In this document: one piece after another, positions 11,282-22,600 of the stretch
Position numbering within the stretch: position 1 is the stretch's first letter
Layout of the letters: the number at the start of each line of letters is the position of its first letter
Assembly: GCA_010015655.1 (NCBI GenBank)
Contig: ML976724.1
Coordinates: 297,383-361,382, forward strand
Direction of reading: 5' to 3'
DNA length: 64,000 nt
Source of the DNA: Bimuria novae-zelandiae CBS 107.79
Taxonomy: Eukaryota; Ascomycota; Dothideomycetes; Pleosporales; Didymosphaeriaceae
Position numbers and translations under genes: made by a program
The notes under the pieces: generated by a model
Database searches by the model: none
Told to the model about the DNA's origin: nothing
What the model saw: only the letters and a program-made list of their open reading frames with translations

Positions 11282-12149
11282 TTGATAAGGCAATTAACTA
11301 GCTATACTATCTTTAAATATATATTATACTTATTTACCTTTATAGAGAGAATAAAGGCTATCTTAGCGGCGTTAATTAATACTAAAATTAATACTATTAA
11401 TACTCTTATAAAGCCTATAAGGCTCTTTTTACTAAGTATTATAAGAGTTAAAAACGCTAAAATTATATAAGATTAAGCTTAAAATTTTAAATTTAGTTAA
11501 GATTATAATTTCGCGCTTAAATAAGTATAAATAAATATTTTATTAGTACTAGTAAGGGTTAATTTAGCTAGGACTATTTTATAATATATAACCTTTATTT
11601 ATAATATTAAGATTACACTTAAACTAAACACTATATTAATTTTATCTTAGTCTACCTACTTATGGTATAGTGAGATGAAATCAAGGTTGAGATTGCGGCC
11701 ACCGAACAGGCCCTTACAGCACTTGCTCAACGATTAATGACGTCATGACTAGTTAGTACCATCTCGCCCTGCATTGACGCAGCTAGGAGGAAGTTGACGA
11801 GCAGGATTCCTACACATCGGACTGTGGTTTGAACTGACCATCCGTCATCGTAGTCCCTGCATGTTTTCTTAATCGCAGGGTAGTGAATGTAGAGTTACAA
11901 AGTAGCTAATCAGAAAGCTGGACCAAATTCGAAGACGCTTCTGATTGGTTGGAACTGCTCTAGACTTGGGAGCATCGCGCGCCCCCGAAGAAGAAAGGCG
12001 GAAGATCTATCGACCGGTACGTCGGTACTTCGGTCCACTGACGTTCTCGATGAGGCTCAAATTCTGGGGTATATATCGTTCGTCTCTCGTCTGCGGTGGG
12101 CATACGCACCATTGCCGCTATTCCTCAACCCCTCACGTTCTTCTCAAAC
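11282..12149. other. Right edge of repeat block and upstream region of the NAD(P)-binding gene
   Basis: To about 11,660 the sequence is AT-rich repeat. From about 11,690 base composition returns to that of host DNA and continues into the 5' region of the gene starting at 12,150. A 62-codon AT-rich frame at 11,282-11,470 is rich in Ile, Lys, Asn and Thr and looks like degraded repeat. I see no gene or recognisable regulatory site here. Confidence 0.5.
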
Positions 12150-13013
12150 ATGTCTGCCTGTAGGTCGCGCTAAGCACGAATTTCAAAGACCTCAACTGAC
12201 TTGGCATCGACAAATCAAGATGGAATACTAGGAGCAACTGGCAACACCGGCCTGTGTATCCTCAAACTACTCAACAAAAAGGCGGCTACCGACCCAGGCG
12301 CGGCCCCAGATGTCCATATCCTCATTCGTTCACGCTCTAAGCTGGAGAGGTTATACCCAGATGCTTTAACAAACCCAAAGATCAAAATCTTTGAAGGCAA
12401 CATTTCCAACCAGTTAGTCTTGAAGCAATGTCTTCAGGGAACAAGAGCAGTGTTCCTCGCAGTCGCCATCACCGACAATAAGCCCGGTTCGACCATTACG
12501 ATGGACACCTCAAAGGCCGTCGTGGAAGCACTAGAGAGCCTGAAGGCGCAGCAGACCGCTTTCAAGCCTCCTAAACTGATCCAGCTCAGCGCGGCACCCG
12601 CAGACCCAAAGTTTCTCGACAAAGAGCCCTGGTTCGTGCGCAATGTTGTTACGTTGGCGACTTCGAACATTTACAAAGACCTCGAGATTGCAGAGCGGTA
12701 TCTCAGGAGTTACGAAGATTGGCTTACGAGTATATTCGTCATGCCGGGCGGGTTGTCTTTCGATGAGCAGTATGGCCACGAGCTGAGCTTGACGCATAGC
12801 CAGGACGGATGCATCAGCTTTTTGGACTTGGCAGCAGCCATGATTGAAGCTGCGGATGACGAGAATGGGAAGTGGGATATGCAGAATGTGAGTGTGTTGT
12901 TGAAGGGAGGACAGAAGATAAAGTTCGCGTCGTATATGCCCTTTGCTTTAGCGATGGGGCTTATTGTGCATTTCTTCCCGTTCTTGTACCCTTACCTTCC
13001 TGGAGGGTACTAG
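12150..13013 (+). CDS. NAD(P)-binding Rossmann-fold (NmrA/atypical SDR-like) protein
   Basis: Predicted 267 residues from two exons, 12150-12159 and 12220-13013. The long second exon has no usable ATG at its left end. A 10-bp first exon (ATG TCT GCC T) joined across a 60-bp GT...AG intron (donor GTAGGT, CTGAC branch-like site) gives the start MSAYGILGATGNTG, exactly the usual beginning of this family. GATGNTG (residues 8-14) is the glycine-rich dinucleotide-binding loop of the atypical SDR/NmrA-type superfamily. The C-terminus is hydrophobic (about 25 residues). The substrate is unknown, and such proteins act as oxidoreductases or redox-sensing regulators. The gene lies next to the AT-rich block but reads intact. 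Confidence 0.8.
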
Positions 13014-13479
13014 AGCCGATGCTCACGGGCGCTTCCTTACTTACTTTATACCGGTGGCGTGGTCTACAAAAACACCACGAAGAATGACATTTCCCACAGA
13101 TTTTTAGGGCTTCGTTATGCCAATTCAAGCTTGGATCCGATCACTTCTAGCGCGATGGAAGATGATATTACTACCACACGGCATTCAACCATTGTAACCT
13201 TCCCAATCGTGTGGACTTGCTGGATTGGGAACTTATTGCCTCATATCTCACGTACATGAGTTTCATCAAAAGACTACCGGCACTTTTGGGAGTACCCTTG
13301 CAACTCGGTAAATGTCACTATGTACATGAAGTCGCGGCTTCAATGGTTCAACCGGTATTATATTCCTACACTCAAATCCTTTTCATCCAATTCCAACATG
13401 CCGTATGGGGGAACACAGAAGTATTTTGCAAACAAAACGCTTGTTTTACGCAGTCCGTCCAACCCGCTGCACAGACACA
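13014..13479. other. Intergenic region
   Basis: No coding region or repeat recognised between the NAD(P)-binding gene and the small membrane-protein candidate. The two point towards each other, so this would hold both 3' ends. Confidence 0.4.
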
Positions 13480-13743
13480 TTAACTCAATTGAATCCTGCA
13501 TCGTGGATATTTCATCGAACGTACCTCGGGGAGTTGCGCCTCTAGCTCGAAGGAGTACTGGCGCTGTCGACGGCGATGCCAGTGCGCACGAAACTTTCCA
13601 CTGAACTTCCAAAGCGCGAAGACGAGAGCTAAGCAAGCGACGACAGCGGCGAACCCTTCAAATCCGGCTTGCAATGCCCCAAACGTTGTTGACAGGTCAT
13701 CGGAGTGATCACTGCGAGCGTCGAGGTTGAGGGGACGATACAT
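13480..13743 (-). CDS. Small single-pass membrane protein candidate (87 aa), hypothetical
   Basis: The frame opens further upstream, but the first ATG is at 13743, giving 87 residues. Residues about 28-48 form a convincing hydrophobic segment (FAAVVACLALVFALW), followed by a strongly basic stretch (GKFRAHWHRRRQRQ). This layout suits a single-pass membrane protein with a cytosolic C-terminus. I do not recognise a family. It could be a non-coding frame, since it is short and lies in an accessory region. Confidence 0.4.
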   Translation of the reverse strand: MYRPLNLDARSDHSDDLSTTFGALQAGFEGFAAVVACLALVFALWKFSGKFRAHWHRRRQRQYSFELEAQLPEVRSMKYPRCRIQLS

Positions 13744-14799
13744 GGCTGAGGCTTCTGGAGACAATAGTTGGTAATACTGTTTCGTTTGCAGTGATCTAAC
13801 ACAACTGGGAATTTTTATCGAAGTGTAGGGAGTCGGTATATTCCCTCTGGCTTCGTATGCTGGAGTTCCAGAAGGTTTAGAGCAAGGAAGGCGGGCTGAG
13901 TGGTCCAAGGCCTCAATCCACAAGGTAGAAAAGCAGAGCTGTAAAGCTTTCGTGCACTTTGAGCTATGTCAACTCTCAGCGCGCGAAAGCTGTGGCGTTG
14001 GCCGAGTGTAGTGGGAGAAGACGACGAGTTCCTGACGCTGAAAGAACCCAGCAGTTGCAATGGTATATATACAGTGAAACTACGAAACCCGTGCGATGGA
14101 GACGTGTGGGTGGTTTTCGACTGTAGCGACCTTGTTCTCAGTGCTTCAAGTGCGTTCAGTATTCAACTGGTTCATTTGTGTGACTGCGCATCTACCAAGG
14201 AATCTCTGGGACGCTGCTACATAGCGCCACGCATCAAGTGCGCTCAGTGCGTTCAGTGCGCTTAATTTCTCGTTAGTCAAAGTCTCCAGTCTGGCCAGGA
14301 TAACATGTGCGTGCCGTTAGGATCATCGTATAATCAGTCTGACGACGCCGATCGGAGGTCGCAATCGTGCATTTGGGATGTCAATCCCAGTGCGTCAGTG
14401 GGCTGGTTCGACAATAGGAAAGTTCGGGTTCGCAGCAGCTGTTAGCGAAATTGAACGCCTCTGCTGATTTTGCGCACTTCAGTGCGTCTCGAATGTGATA
14501 GGATAAGTCTTGCAGCTGCAGTGACGACCGGTGAGCTGCTGCCAATGCAGCGCCACTGCGGCGCCAACTTCCTCGAACGAGTTCGCACTTAGTGCGAAGG
14601 AGTTTTGATTGTTCGCCTGATTCTCAAGCCATTCCTGGCACCCGCCGCCATCGCCCTGTGCGTCAAGCGTCTGATTGGTCGAAGAGGAGCCAGCGTTATC
14701 CAACAATATTCTTAAGTTTGTGTGAACCCCAAACTCCAGGCCATATTTAAATGCTTAGAACAGGGGCCGGCACTTTTCGCTGTTATTCACTCCTACTCG
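13744..14799. other. Intergenic region with a cluster of AGTGCG motifs
   Basis: No gene is supported. Between about 14,148 and 14,595 the hexamer AGTGCG occurs repeatedly, including three copies in close succession at 14,236-14,263 (AGTGCGCTCAGTGCGTTCAG, then GTGCGC). I do not know what it does. Confidence 0.4.
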
Positions 14800-16707
14800 A
14801 TGTGGGTTCCAATTCAACTCATTGCACGAGATATCGAGCTGCCGCCTCGACGAAAACAAAAGCAGCCACGAGCGCTGAGTTATAACAAGTGTCGGTTTTG
14901 TCGGGACCCGAAGGTGAAGACGAAAGTACAATCCATTAGGGCTATCTGAGGTACTTACTAAAATGGCCAGTGTGTATGGAATCAAGGCCCTTGGTCAACA
15001 AATGCAAGAGATGTTCTGAGAAGGGACTCGCATGTTCTCAACCGCGTCACAAGGCTGAAGGGGAGCGCAAAAGTGCCCAGGCCTTATCGCCTTTATCCCC
15101 TACCCCACAAGATGGTGGTGGCGATGGGAGATCCAAGCGTACCAAATTGGATAGATCTGATAGCGCGGCGATAATGGAAGCCCTGCCCGGTCCGAAAGTC
15201 GACTCAAAAGATCGTTTTATGTACGTGGTTTGGTCATATTTAACTGGTCTTCTAATTAAGAGAACAAAGTTTACAGCTTCTTCTGCTTCATACCATAGTA
15301 CTAATGGCTTCAAAAGAACTGCTGTCGCTGGGTGAAAGGTTGTTAAAGCCCTTGAAGCACGATCCGGCATGGTGGCCACATGCGAAGTTTGTATACGAAG
15401 CATGTGAGGGATATGAAATTTTTGCAGAAATTATCCAAGAAGCCATCAGTCGGCTGAATCCACATAACCATCAGACCATGAGGGCGGCCCTGGACATTAC
15501 TCACTTCTCTCATATGGGCAACAGACCCAGACTACTTGCGGCTAGCGAATCGGTAGTGATTGAACGCTACCTTGCGGATGACCATTTCGGCATGGCATTT
15601 ATTCTGCTGATGTGTCAGTTTATGGGGCCGTCGCTCAAGAGCAATTCTCCTACTTCCTTAGCGGAAACGCAGATATCAACATTTGTCCGCTGCCACAAGG
15701 AGTTTGTGTCCGAAGTCAAGCAGATCATGCTCGATGCTGCTATCATCAAAATTGGCGGATTATGGGACGATCTACAATTGGCATTTGAAAGATCCCAGCT
15801 ATTCATACCAGGAGAACTCTTGAAGCATGAAGCAATCAGACAACACGTCAGAACGATGGGCATAGACGACTGCCTTGAAAGGTCTCCCACACTCATGGAG
15901 TATGACGCTGGACACCTTGCTGCGAGCCTGGAGATCAATACTATAAGTAGCAATGCTTGGGATTATCTGGGAAGAACAATTCTACACGCCGCCTGCAGCC
16001 GTGGAGACGGAAACATTGTGGATATTCTAGACAAGAAAATGTTAATTAACGCACTCAAAACTGATTCCGGACTCTCACCCTTACACATCATTGCCAGCAA
16101 AGACGATGAGGAGCTGCTGTTCTAAACACTCATTTATTACTATGAGGACCGAGCCGGCTATTCCGAGATTCTCGCACTCAAGGACATCAGTGGGAGAACG
16201 TTTTTCGAATGGGCTGCGAGTTGTGGAAATTTTGCGATTGTTGATAGCTTTCTTTCCAAGATCAGGGACTACGGTGCCGTCGGTGACGAGATGATTGGCA
16301 GCGATAAAATCAGTCTCTCCGTGACGGCTATTGACACCGCTCTTGAACTGGCCTTGCGTTACAATCATCTTGTGGTGGTGGATGTAATCGCATGTCAACT
16401 CGGCCGCGACTGCGATGAAGCCTACGAAAGAGATAGAGTGTGCCTGTTTCCAACATCAGGTCGTTGCAGTGACGACCAAAAAAAGATCGGAACTTATCTA
16501 AGAAAAGCAGCATGGTCTGGATGTTTCTGGGCGATTAAATGGCTTCTCGGCCAAATCGATCTCGATGACAACACGCCGAGTCCATTATTGGAGAAAGACG
16601 AGGATGGAAAGTCAGTACACCAAATAGCTCACGACCAAATTCAATTACAGTGTGAAGGCATACTTTCATCATACGCGAAGAACATGGCGGACCGGAACCC
16701 GCATTGA
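14800..16707 (+). pseudogene. Zn2Cys6-domain / ankyrin-type protein gene, inactivated
   Basis: The first exon (ATG 14800) encodes a basic stretch and the first half of a fungal zinc cluster (KCRFCRDPKVK). A second exon near 14,970-15,220 supplies the other half (KCKRCSEKGLACSQPRHK). The long exon from about 15,263 contains a helical region (LLKPLKHDPAWWPHAKFVYE) and ankyrin-like text (GRTILHAACSRGDGNIVDIL, LSPLHIIAS) at about 15,970-16,095. A TAA at 16123-16125 stops the frame. The same frame then continues uninterrupted to 16,707 with more ankyrin-like sequence, so this is one nonsense mutation in an otherwise readable gene. CAA-to-TAA would be a CpA change. The third zinc-ligand cysteine is also not seen. 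Intron positions before 15,304 are uncertain. Confidence 0.65.
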
Positions 16708-17169
16708 GAATTAAAACTCCTAGGTGGAATGCTCGGCATACATGCCACTCGCCTTCCAACCCACCACAGCAGTCCAGCAACACGCCGACCAACAGCACCC
16801 TCACGCCTTCAATTCTACGCTCCATTTAGCCTGTCTTCGTTTTAGCTAATCCTTTACGAAAATCTACCTTTTACTTACTTTACACACACCAATTCCTCTT
16901 ACTCCGTTATAACCTCGTGTGAACATTCGGCCTGACCGGCAGAAACACTCACCAGCCTTCATAGTTCTTAACTCCGATGCTCAGCATAGTAACTCATCTA
17001 GAATACGTCCATTCTCCGATGCCCGTTCCTCTTACAGTGACTGTGTTGCATCCACATGGCAGCAAAAACCAGCACGTAGACAAGGAGACAGCGAGACAAT
17101 AACACAACCTAAACTAGCGACCTAACCTACACAGCTACCACTTTCAAAAACAAAAACAACATTACAATA
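16708..17169. other. Intergenic region
   Basis: Runs from the 3' end of the ankyrin-type pseudogene to the left TIR of the pogo-like element. No gene or repeat recognised. Confidence 0.4.
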
Positions 17170-18959
17170 AGCTAGCGCATATAGTTCCTGCGCACATAGG
17201 GTTCCTGCGCACCGCGCCAGAACCCCCCACCTACAGAAAACACGCGATTTCTCTCCACAACGCTTATTAACATAGACGCCCGTGAAGTAGCTATACAATT
17301 AGCTATTAGCAATCTTAATATAGACGTCTATTCTAGTTAGCGCGCTACTATAAAGGCCTATAGGTTACCTAAATTAACGCTATGTAATTATCTTAACGGT
17401 GTAACTAGTAGCGCGCTTAGCTATTAGCATTAATAGTGGCTAACTCCTCTATAGGAGGATTTTCTAGTAGAATAGATCCTTAAAGAAGACGCACGCGCCT
17501 ACCCTCCCTCGCACGCTTATGCTTAAGAAATAGCGAATTAGATTCTGCGTATAAACGGCAACAACTAGCCTGTTAGCAAGTTTTAGCTCTTACACTTCCT
17601 CCAGCGCCAGCCACGCGTTGCCTCTGTAGCCGGCAGAAAGCTAGAGGCTTAGAGAGCTGATGCAGCGACACCAGAGCAGATACGTGCGTTCCTAGAGCTC
17701 TATAAGCAGACTCGACGGCGGCTTAACATACAGGCGGAGAATACATACAATATGGATAAGACTGGCGTTGCTCTAGGGGTATGTACCAACACTAGAGTAC
17801 TCTCTAGCAGTTATAAAAAGAAGGCTTATATTTGGTCTCTAGAGAATCGCGAGTGGGTCTCTATAATTAAGTGTGTGTTAGCGATAGGGCGGAAACTACG
17901 CTGCGCAGTCATCTTCAAGGGCTAGAGCCTATAGATAACATGGTTCTCCTCGTCTTACGTACCTGACTGGATCTATACAACCTCAGAGAACGGATGGACG
18001 TTAAAAGCGATAGGTGTTGAGTGGCTACAGCGTATATTTATACCTGAGACGGCTGTATCTAATGGCCAGCACAGGCTCCTGATACTCGACGGTCACGGCA
18101 GCCATATTAATATAGACTTCCTATAGCTCTGCAAGCTACATCGTATACAGCTCCTCTATCTACCTGCGCACACCTCACACGTCCTACAGCCTCTTAATCT
18201 CGCTCCTTTCTCTGTGATCAAGTCTAGCTACAGACGTTAGATCTAAGAGCTTGTATTACTTAACGACGCTGCACCTGTTAAAAAGGAGCGCTTTATTACC
18301 TGCTATTATTAAGCTAGGGAGGAAGACTTCACAGAGCGTGTAATTTAAGCTAGCTAGCAGGCATCTAGTATCTGCCTATTTAACATTAATCACGTGCTTA
18401 GCTCGTCGCAGGTCTCTCAGAGGCCTACTACGCCTACACGTGAGCAGCAGCCTCAGCAGCAGATCCAGAGCTTCCTCTCTACTCCCCAGGGCCCTCACGA
18501 TCTCTATATAGCGCAGCGCAGCGTCCAGAGCGTCGAGAATCTAGGTCGTACCACCCGGCTACTCCTACAGAAAGCAGGTAAGGCTCTAGCAGCTGCAAAT
18601 GCTAGAGCTGCAGGCCTAGAAGCAGAGAAAAGACGACTTGAGCAGTAGCTAGAGATATCTACCTCTTAGCGTCAGCGTAAGCGCGTTCAAGTAAACCCAA
18701 ATTAACGCTTTATAGAGGTAGAGAGTATTAGGGAGGCTATGCGCGCAGCTAAAGCTTTAGTAGCTAAGTAATAAAGATCTACTATACTAAGTACCTTAGA
18801 AATAGCTACTATAGCTATAGTAGCTGCAGCGCTTAAATCTATGTGTAGTTAATAGCAATTGTAAGCAGCGTTGCTGAGAAATCGCGTGTTTTGTGCAGGT
18901 GGGGTGTTCTAGCGCGGTGCGCAGGAACCCTATGTGCGCAGGAACTATATGCGCTAGCT
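17170..18959 (+). mobile_element. pogo/Fot1-like DNA transposon, 1,790 bp, RIP-degraded
   Basis: The ends are near-perfect inverted repeats of about 84 bp beginning AGCTAGCGCATATAGTTCCT, flanked by TA on both sides (17168-17169 and 18960-18961). Each TIR contains the motif GTTCCTGCGCA twice. The internal plus-strand frame (about 17,275-18,775) is a DDE_1-type transposase broken by many TAG/TAA codons. NMDKTG lies near 17,750, ILDGHGSHI near 18,085 and LPAHTSHVLQPLN near 18,160, with Asn where the family usually has the third acidic residue. The C-terminal part (18,394-18,648) keeps an 84-codon open stretch rich in Gln and Ala. The stops fit CAG/CAA-to-TAG/TAA changes. Confidence 0.9.
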
Positions 18960-18961
18960 TA

Positions 18962-19650
18962 GTGTCTTTACTTTCACACTCCTATTTAGGTGAAGCAGTT
19001 CAACCCTAGCCCAAAAGCGGCAAGCGTACTCGGGAATCGGAGATCCGAGCTCCGGAGGCAACATGCACAGCGACCATATTACCACAACACCACGATAAAG
19101 ACAGTAATCAATTTGCTTAAGCTCCACAAACTAACTTAACCACCATCGCTCACCTCCGCGCTAGCTCATATCGACAGCGATATGCTCTAGAAGAGGCACA
19201 CTGTCGATAGCCATCTCCATGCTCAATACCCCCAGTCGCATCCTCACAAGCTCTCCTAACTCTTCCACTGACCGCTTTCGACAATCCGGCACCGTGTTCT
19301 CTCGGTAGCGATCACGGGAGCGCCAAGTGTTCGACCGTCGTAGGTGGGACTTGATGGCTGAGCCTAAGACCTTGCAGTCGCCCTGGGAAAGGTTGCGCCG
19401 GAACAAGGGCGCCCCAATTCGCCGCAGGGTATAGTCGGGTAGTTCAGCAAGTGATTGATGCCGTCGATAGCATCGTGTAATACAGATCAAGTCCTAGAAG
19501 ACGCACCCGAGTAGGGCACAATGGTCAGCCGCATAATGTTGATGATATTGTATAGTGCAGGTGGTGCGTGACACACGTGCTTCCCTTCGGCACTCAACAC
19601 TTCAAGTCTGGTGATGTGTTGGTGCCGAAGAGTGATGCACCGTAGGCCAT
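18962..19650. other. Intergenic region between the pogo-like element and UPF2
   Basis: Holds a 109-codon minus-strand frame (19,161-19,490) that lacks an ATG at its start and has no recognised similarity. It could be an exon behind a CTAG acceptor, but no upstream exon is visible. Otherwise nothing seen. Confidence 0.35.
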
Positions 19651-22600
19651 TCAGGACACTTGGGTTTTTTTTCTATAAAGAGAAGGTCGACCATACCAGT
19701 TGACATCGCTAAGCTGGAGTTTGCGTGAGCGTTGATTGCTGCGATTTGCGCCCGCCTTGTCAAGGCGCGGCTGCGAATAAGGGTTATGTGTCTTATCCAG
19801 ACCTTGCTGAGTTTCAGTACGCGTCTTGTTTGTGTTGGGTTGAAGGGGATCATAAAGAAAAGGCGATTCACCCTCTGCATCGTCGTCGCGCAAGTCGTAG
19901 TTTAGCACAAGGTTCTTGATGCGTTGCTGCTCCTCCCTTTCAGCCTGTTGTTTATTGCGCATGGCAACAGCGAACGTGGAATCTGAAGGGAGATCGATTG
20001 AACGTGTTTGGTTCTTATTGCCACGCTTGCTCAGGAGAGAGAACTTCACCATATTAGTCGGGACGGTTGGTGCTGGTGTCTCTGTGCCGCCGTCCTCTGC
20101 GGCCACAGCAGCTTCGCGTGCACGCCGCATTGGAAGTGGAACATCGAAGACGGGCTTGCGCTCGAACTTGCGAGATTCCACGCTTTCTGACATTAGCTTC
20201 GCGAGCTCGCGGTCGAACTCGGCTTCCGCTTCAGGATCACGCTCGTCTTCCGGTCGCGTTACGACGATCTGCTCCTCCTCTTCATCAGACGAGCCATGCT
20301 TCGCGGGCTCATCGTCACCAGATTCCTTAGATTTGTTAGCAAAGTCATGCTTCGTAGGAATGGGCACGACACGGACCTCTGCATCTTCTCCAGAAGACTT
20401 TTCTTCATCACCTTCAGGTACGACAAGATCTTCATCATCCGGGCCGTCTTCTTCGTCGGAAGCAGACGCATCATCCTCCTCAGGTTCAATCGCTTTACCG
20501 CTCGCGGATAACTGATAGTTTTGTGATACGGCTTCACCAAACGCTTGACTCGCATCCTCCAGATTCGTGATAAGCTTCCATTCGGGCCTCGTCAAATTGT
20601 ACGCATCCTGCACGATGAACTCGACGTCCATCGGCAGCGTTTCCTTTGTGCAGAGGTAGTATTGGAAGAATGTCAAGAAGAAATCGAGCTTTTTCTTAGC
20701 TGCGCCTTTGTCGAAGTACATGCCACAAGTCTCCAGCAGGTTGCACACCAAGCGAATGCGGAAGTAGTCGTCCGGAAGATCGAATGGATTGTATGACTGA
20801 GGGCGGGCATATCCGCCTTCCCAGCCGAAGTTGAGAAGTTTGTACAGGACGTCGAAGATAAGCGGAGAATCTACCAAGCGGTACAAGTACATCTCGCCAA
20901 GGTACTTGACTTCGGCTATTCTTCGCTGGTTGAACTTGAAGTCGTTCAGTTCGAGGCCAAACGTAATAGATTCCAATAGGTCGTCGATTACGGAAATAGT
21001 GAAATCCTGATGGTAGCGATGGATTGTCCCAAGAATGATGGCCAAAAGATGGATGTTGCTGTACTTGATCTTTCCAGGCTTCGAAAAGATCTTATGCAAG
21101 ATATTGACGACTTCCTCCTCTTCCCAATGCATCTTGCGTATCGTCCGTACCGTCTTGTCCATGGTACGGCGGGTCAAGTCCTGGTACATGATTTTTCGAA
21201 GGAACAGCTCAATTGGGCTCCTGTCCTTTTGCTCGATCGCTGCCCGCTCTGGTGGGTTAACGTAGTACGTAGCGTTCTCGATGAGCATGCGCTCCTGCTG
21301 TCCGAGTACTTGCGCGCCCTTCTTGCGCTGTAAGGTCTCCAAGAAAGAATTCATGCGTGGCGAAGTATCAGGATTGCGAAGCAGGTAGCGACCGCAGTTT
21401 TCGAGCAAGTTGCATATAATCTCGATGTTCATGCGAGAGAAGTCGTCCAGGCTGACTTTGAGGCAATGAAAGATGACGTGCTCGGGAACAACTCCAAACT
21501 TGGTCAATTCGGCGAGGTAGCGGACGTTCTGGGTCCTGACCTGGCCAAGAAAGTCCTTCGATTTCCGGCGCTGAAGGCTGCGAAACTCGTCGTCCAAATG
21601 GGCTACAAGACCTTGCGACACATCTGGCATGTACTTGCCCAGCGTTGCGATGAGTCTAGAATAGAGAGGGAGCAGATCGCTTCGGCCCCTCGGAATTTCT
21701 TGAACAGCTTTGATCAATCGGTTGCGAGATGCCTTGGAATTCAGGAAGCAAAACTCAATGGCAGCTGAATCTACCGCGTCCTTGGTGTTGAGCTCCGGCA
21801 ACTTCGCCAAGACGGCGTCCACTTGTGCGCCCACAGACTTGTTCGCAATTGCAGTCGATTGATCGTCGGCGTCTGCAGCCTTGGTATCTGCTGAACCTTC
21901 GGCTTTATCCTTCTCCTCGACTTCTAATTTCACCTCGGTCTTCTTGCCAACTTGGTCATCATCCGCTTTCTTCTTCTTCGGTTCCTCCAACAGAATACCA
22001 GGTACACGATCTCTGAGGTCAATGAGATTTTCGTAAAAACGGCGCTCGTCTTCGTCTTCCCAAATGCCAGGACCCTCGCCCTGACCGCGTAGATACTCTC
22101 CAGTCTTGACAAGACCGATTAAGCCATCCCCAGTATTCGCAGACGTGTCCTTGTCTTTCAAATCCGGCATCTCAAGACCTAGTGCATCGGCCAGGACTTG
22201 CGCATTGGCAACGAGTTTGTCCTGGGCCTTCATTTGCTTTTCGTAATTCGCCTGGCGATCCTCAAACACCTCGCCGGATTTGACATAGGCTTCAGCATTC
22301 CTGCGTCCCTGGCTAACCAGTTGCTTCTGATCACGTAGCAGGTGGGCTTTGACGTCCTCGAAGTAACGTGTGAGGATGTTCTTGAACCGTTGCTGGAGTT
22401 CGGGTCCGATAATGGGCGGATCCTTGGTCTCGGCATCATCTTCTTCTGTTGCCGAAGTATCATCCTTCTTCTCAGACGTGGTGCTACCGTCTTCGTTGAC
22501 TATCTTACGACCCTCTGCGGCAGAAGTTTTGGCTCCGAGTATATCCCACGAGAAAGCTTTGACGAAGATGACCAGCAGTGGCAGGTTGACGTGTTCCCGA

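Larger units (their letters stand above)
4690..11660. repeat. AT-rich, RIP-like repeat block
   Basis: The whole interval is strikingly A+T-rich with abundant TpA and almost no long ORFs, and it ends sharply on both sides (about 4,690 and 11,660). It holds the Gypsy remnant, the inverted LTR-like pair and the 2,010-bp mariner element listed separately. The stretches 5,790-6,375, 7,020-8,840 and 10,856-11,660 are similarly degraded, and I could not assign them to a family. Depletion of CpA/TpG with excess TpA is the known outcome of repeat-induced point mutation in ascomycetes. That RIP made it is inference from composition and from the nonsense pattern of the transposon remnants. Confidence 0.85.

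Noticed and set aside
11282..11470. 62-codon AT-rich frame
   Set aside because: Its Ile/Lys/Asn/Leu/Thr-rich text reflects the AT-rich block, and there is no motif, splice context or neighbour to support it.
19161..19490. 109-codon minus-strand frame before the UPF2 3' end
   Set aside because: No ATG at the start, no recognisable motif, and no upstream exon found. Kept only as a remark on the intergenic stretch.
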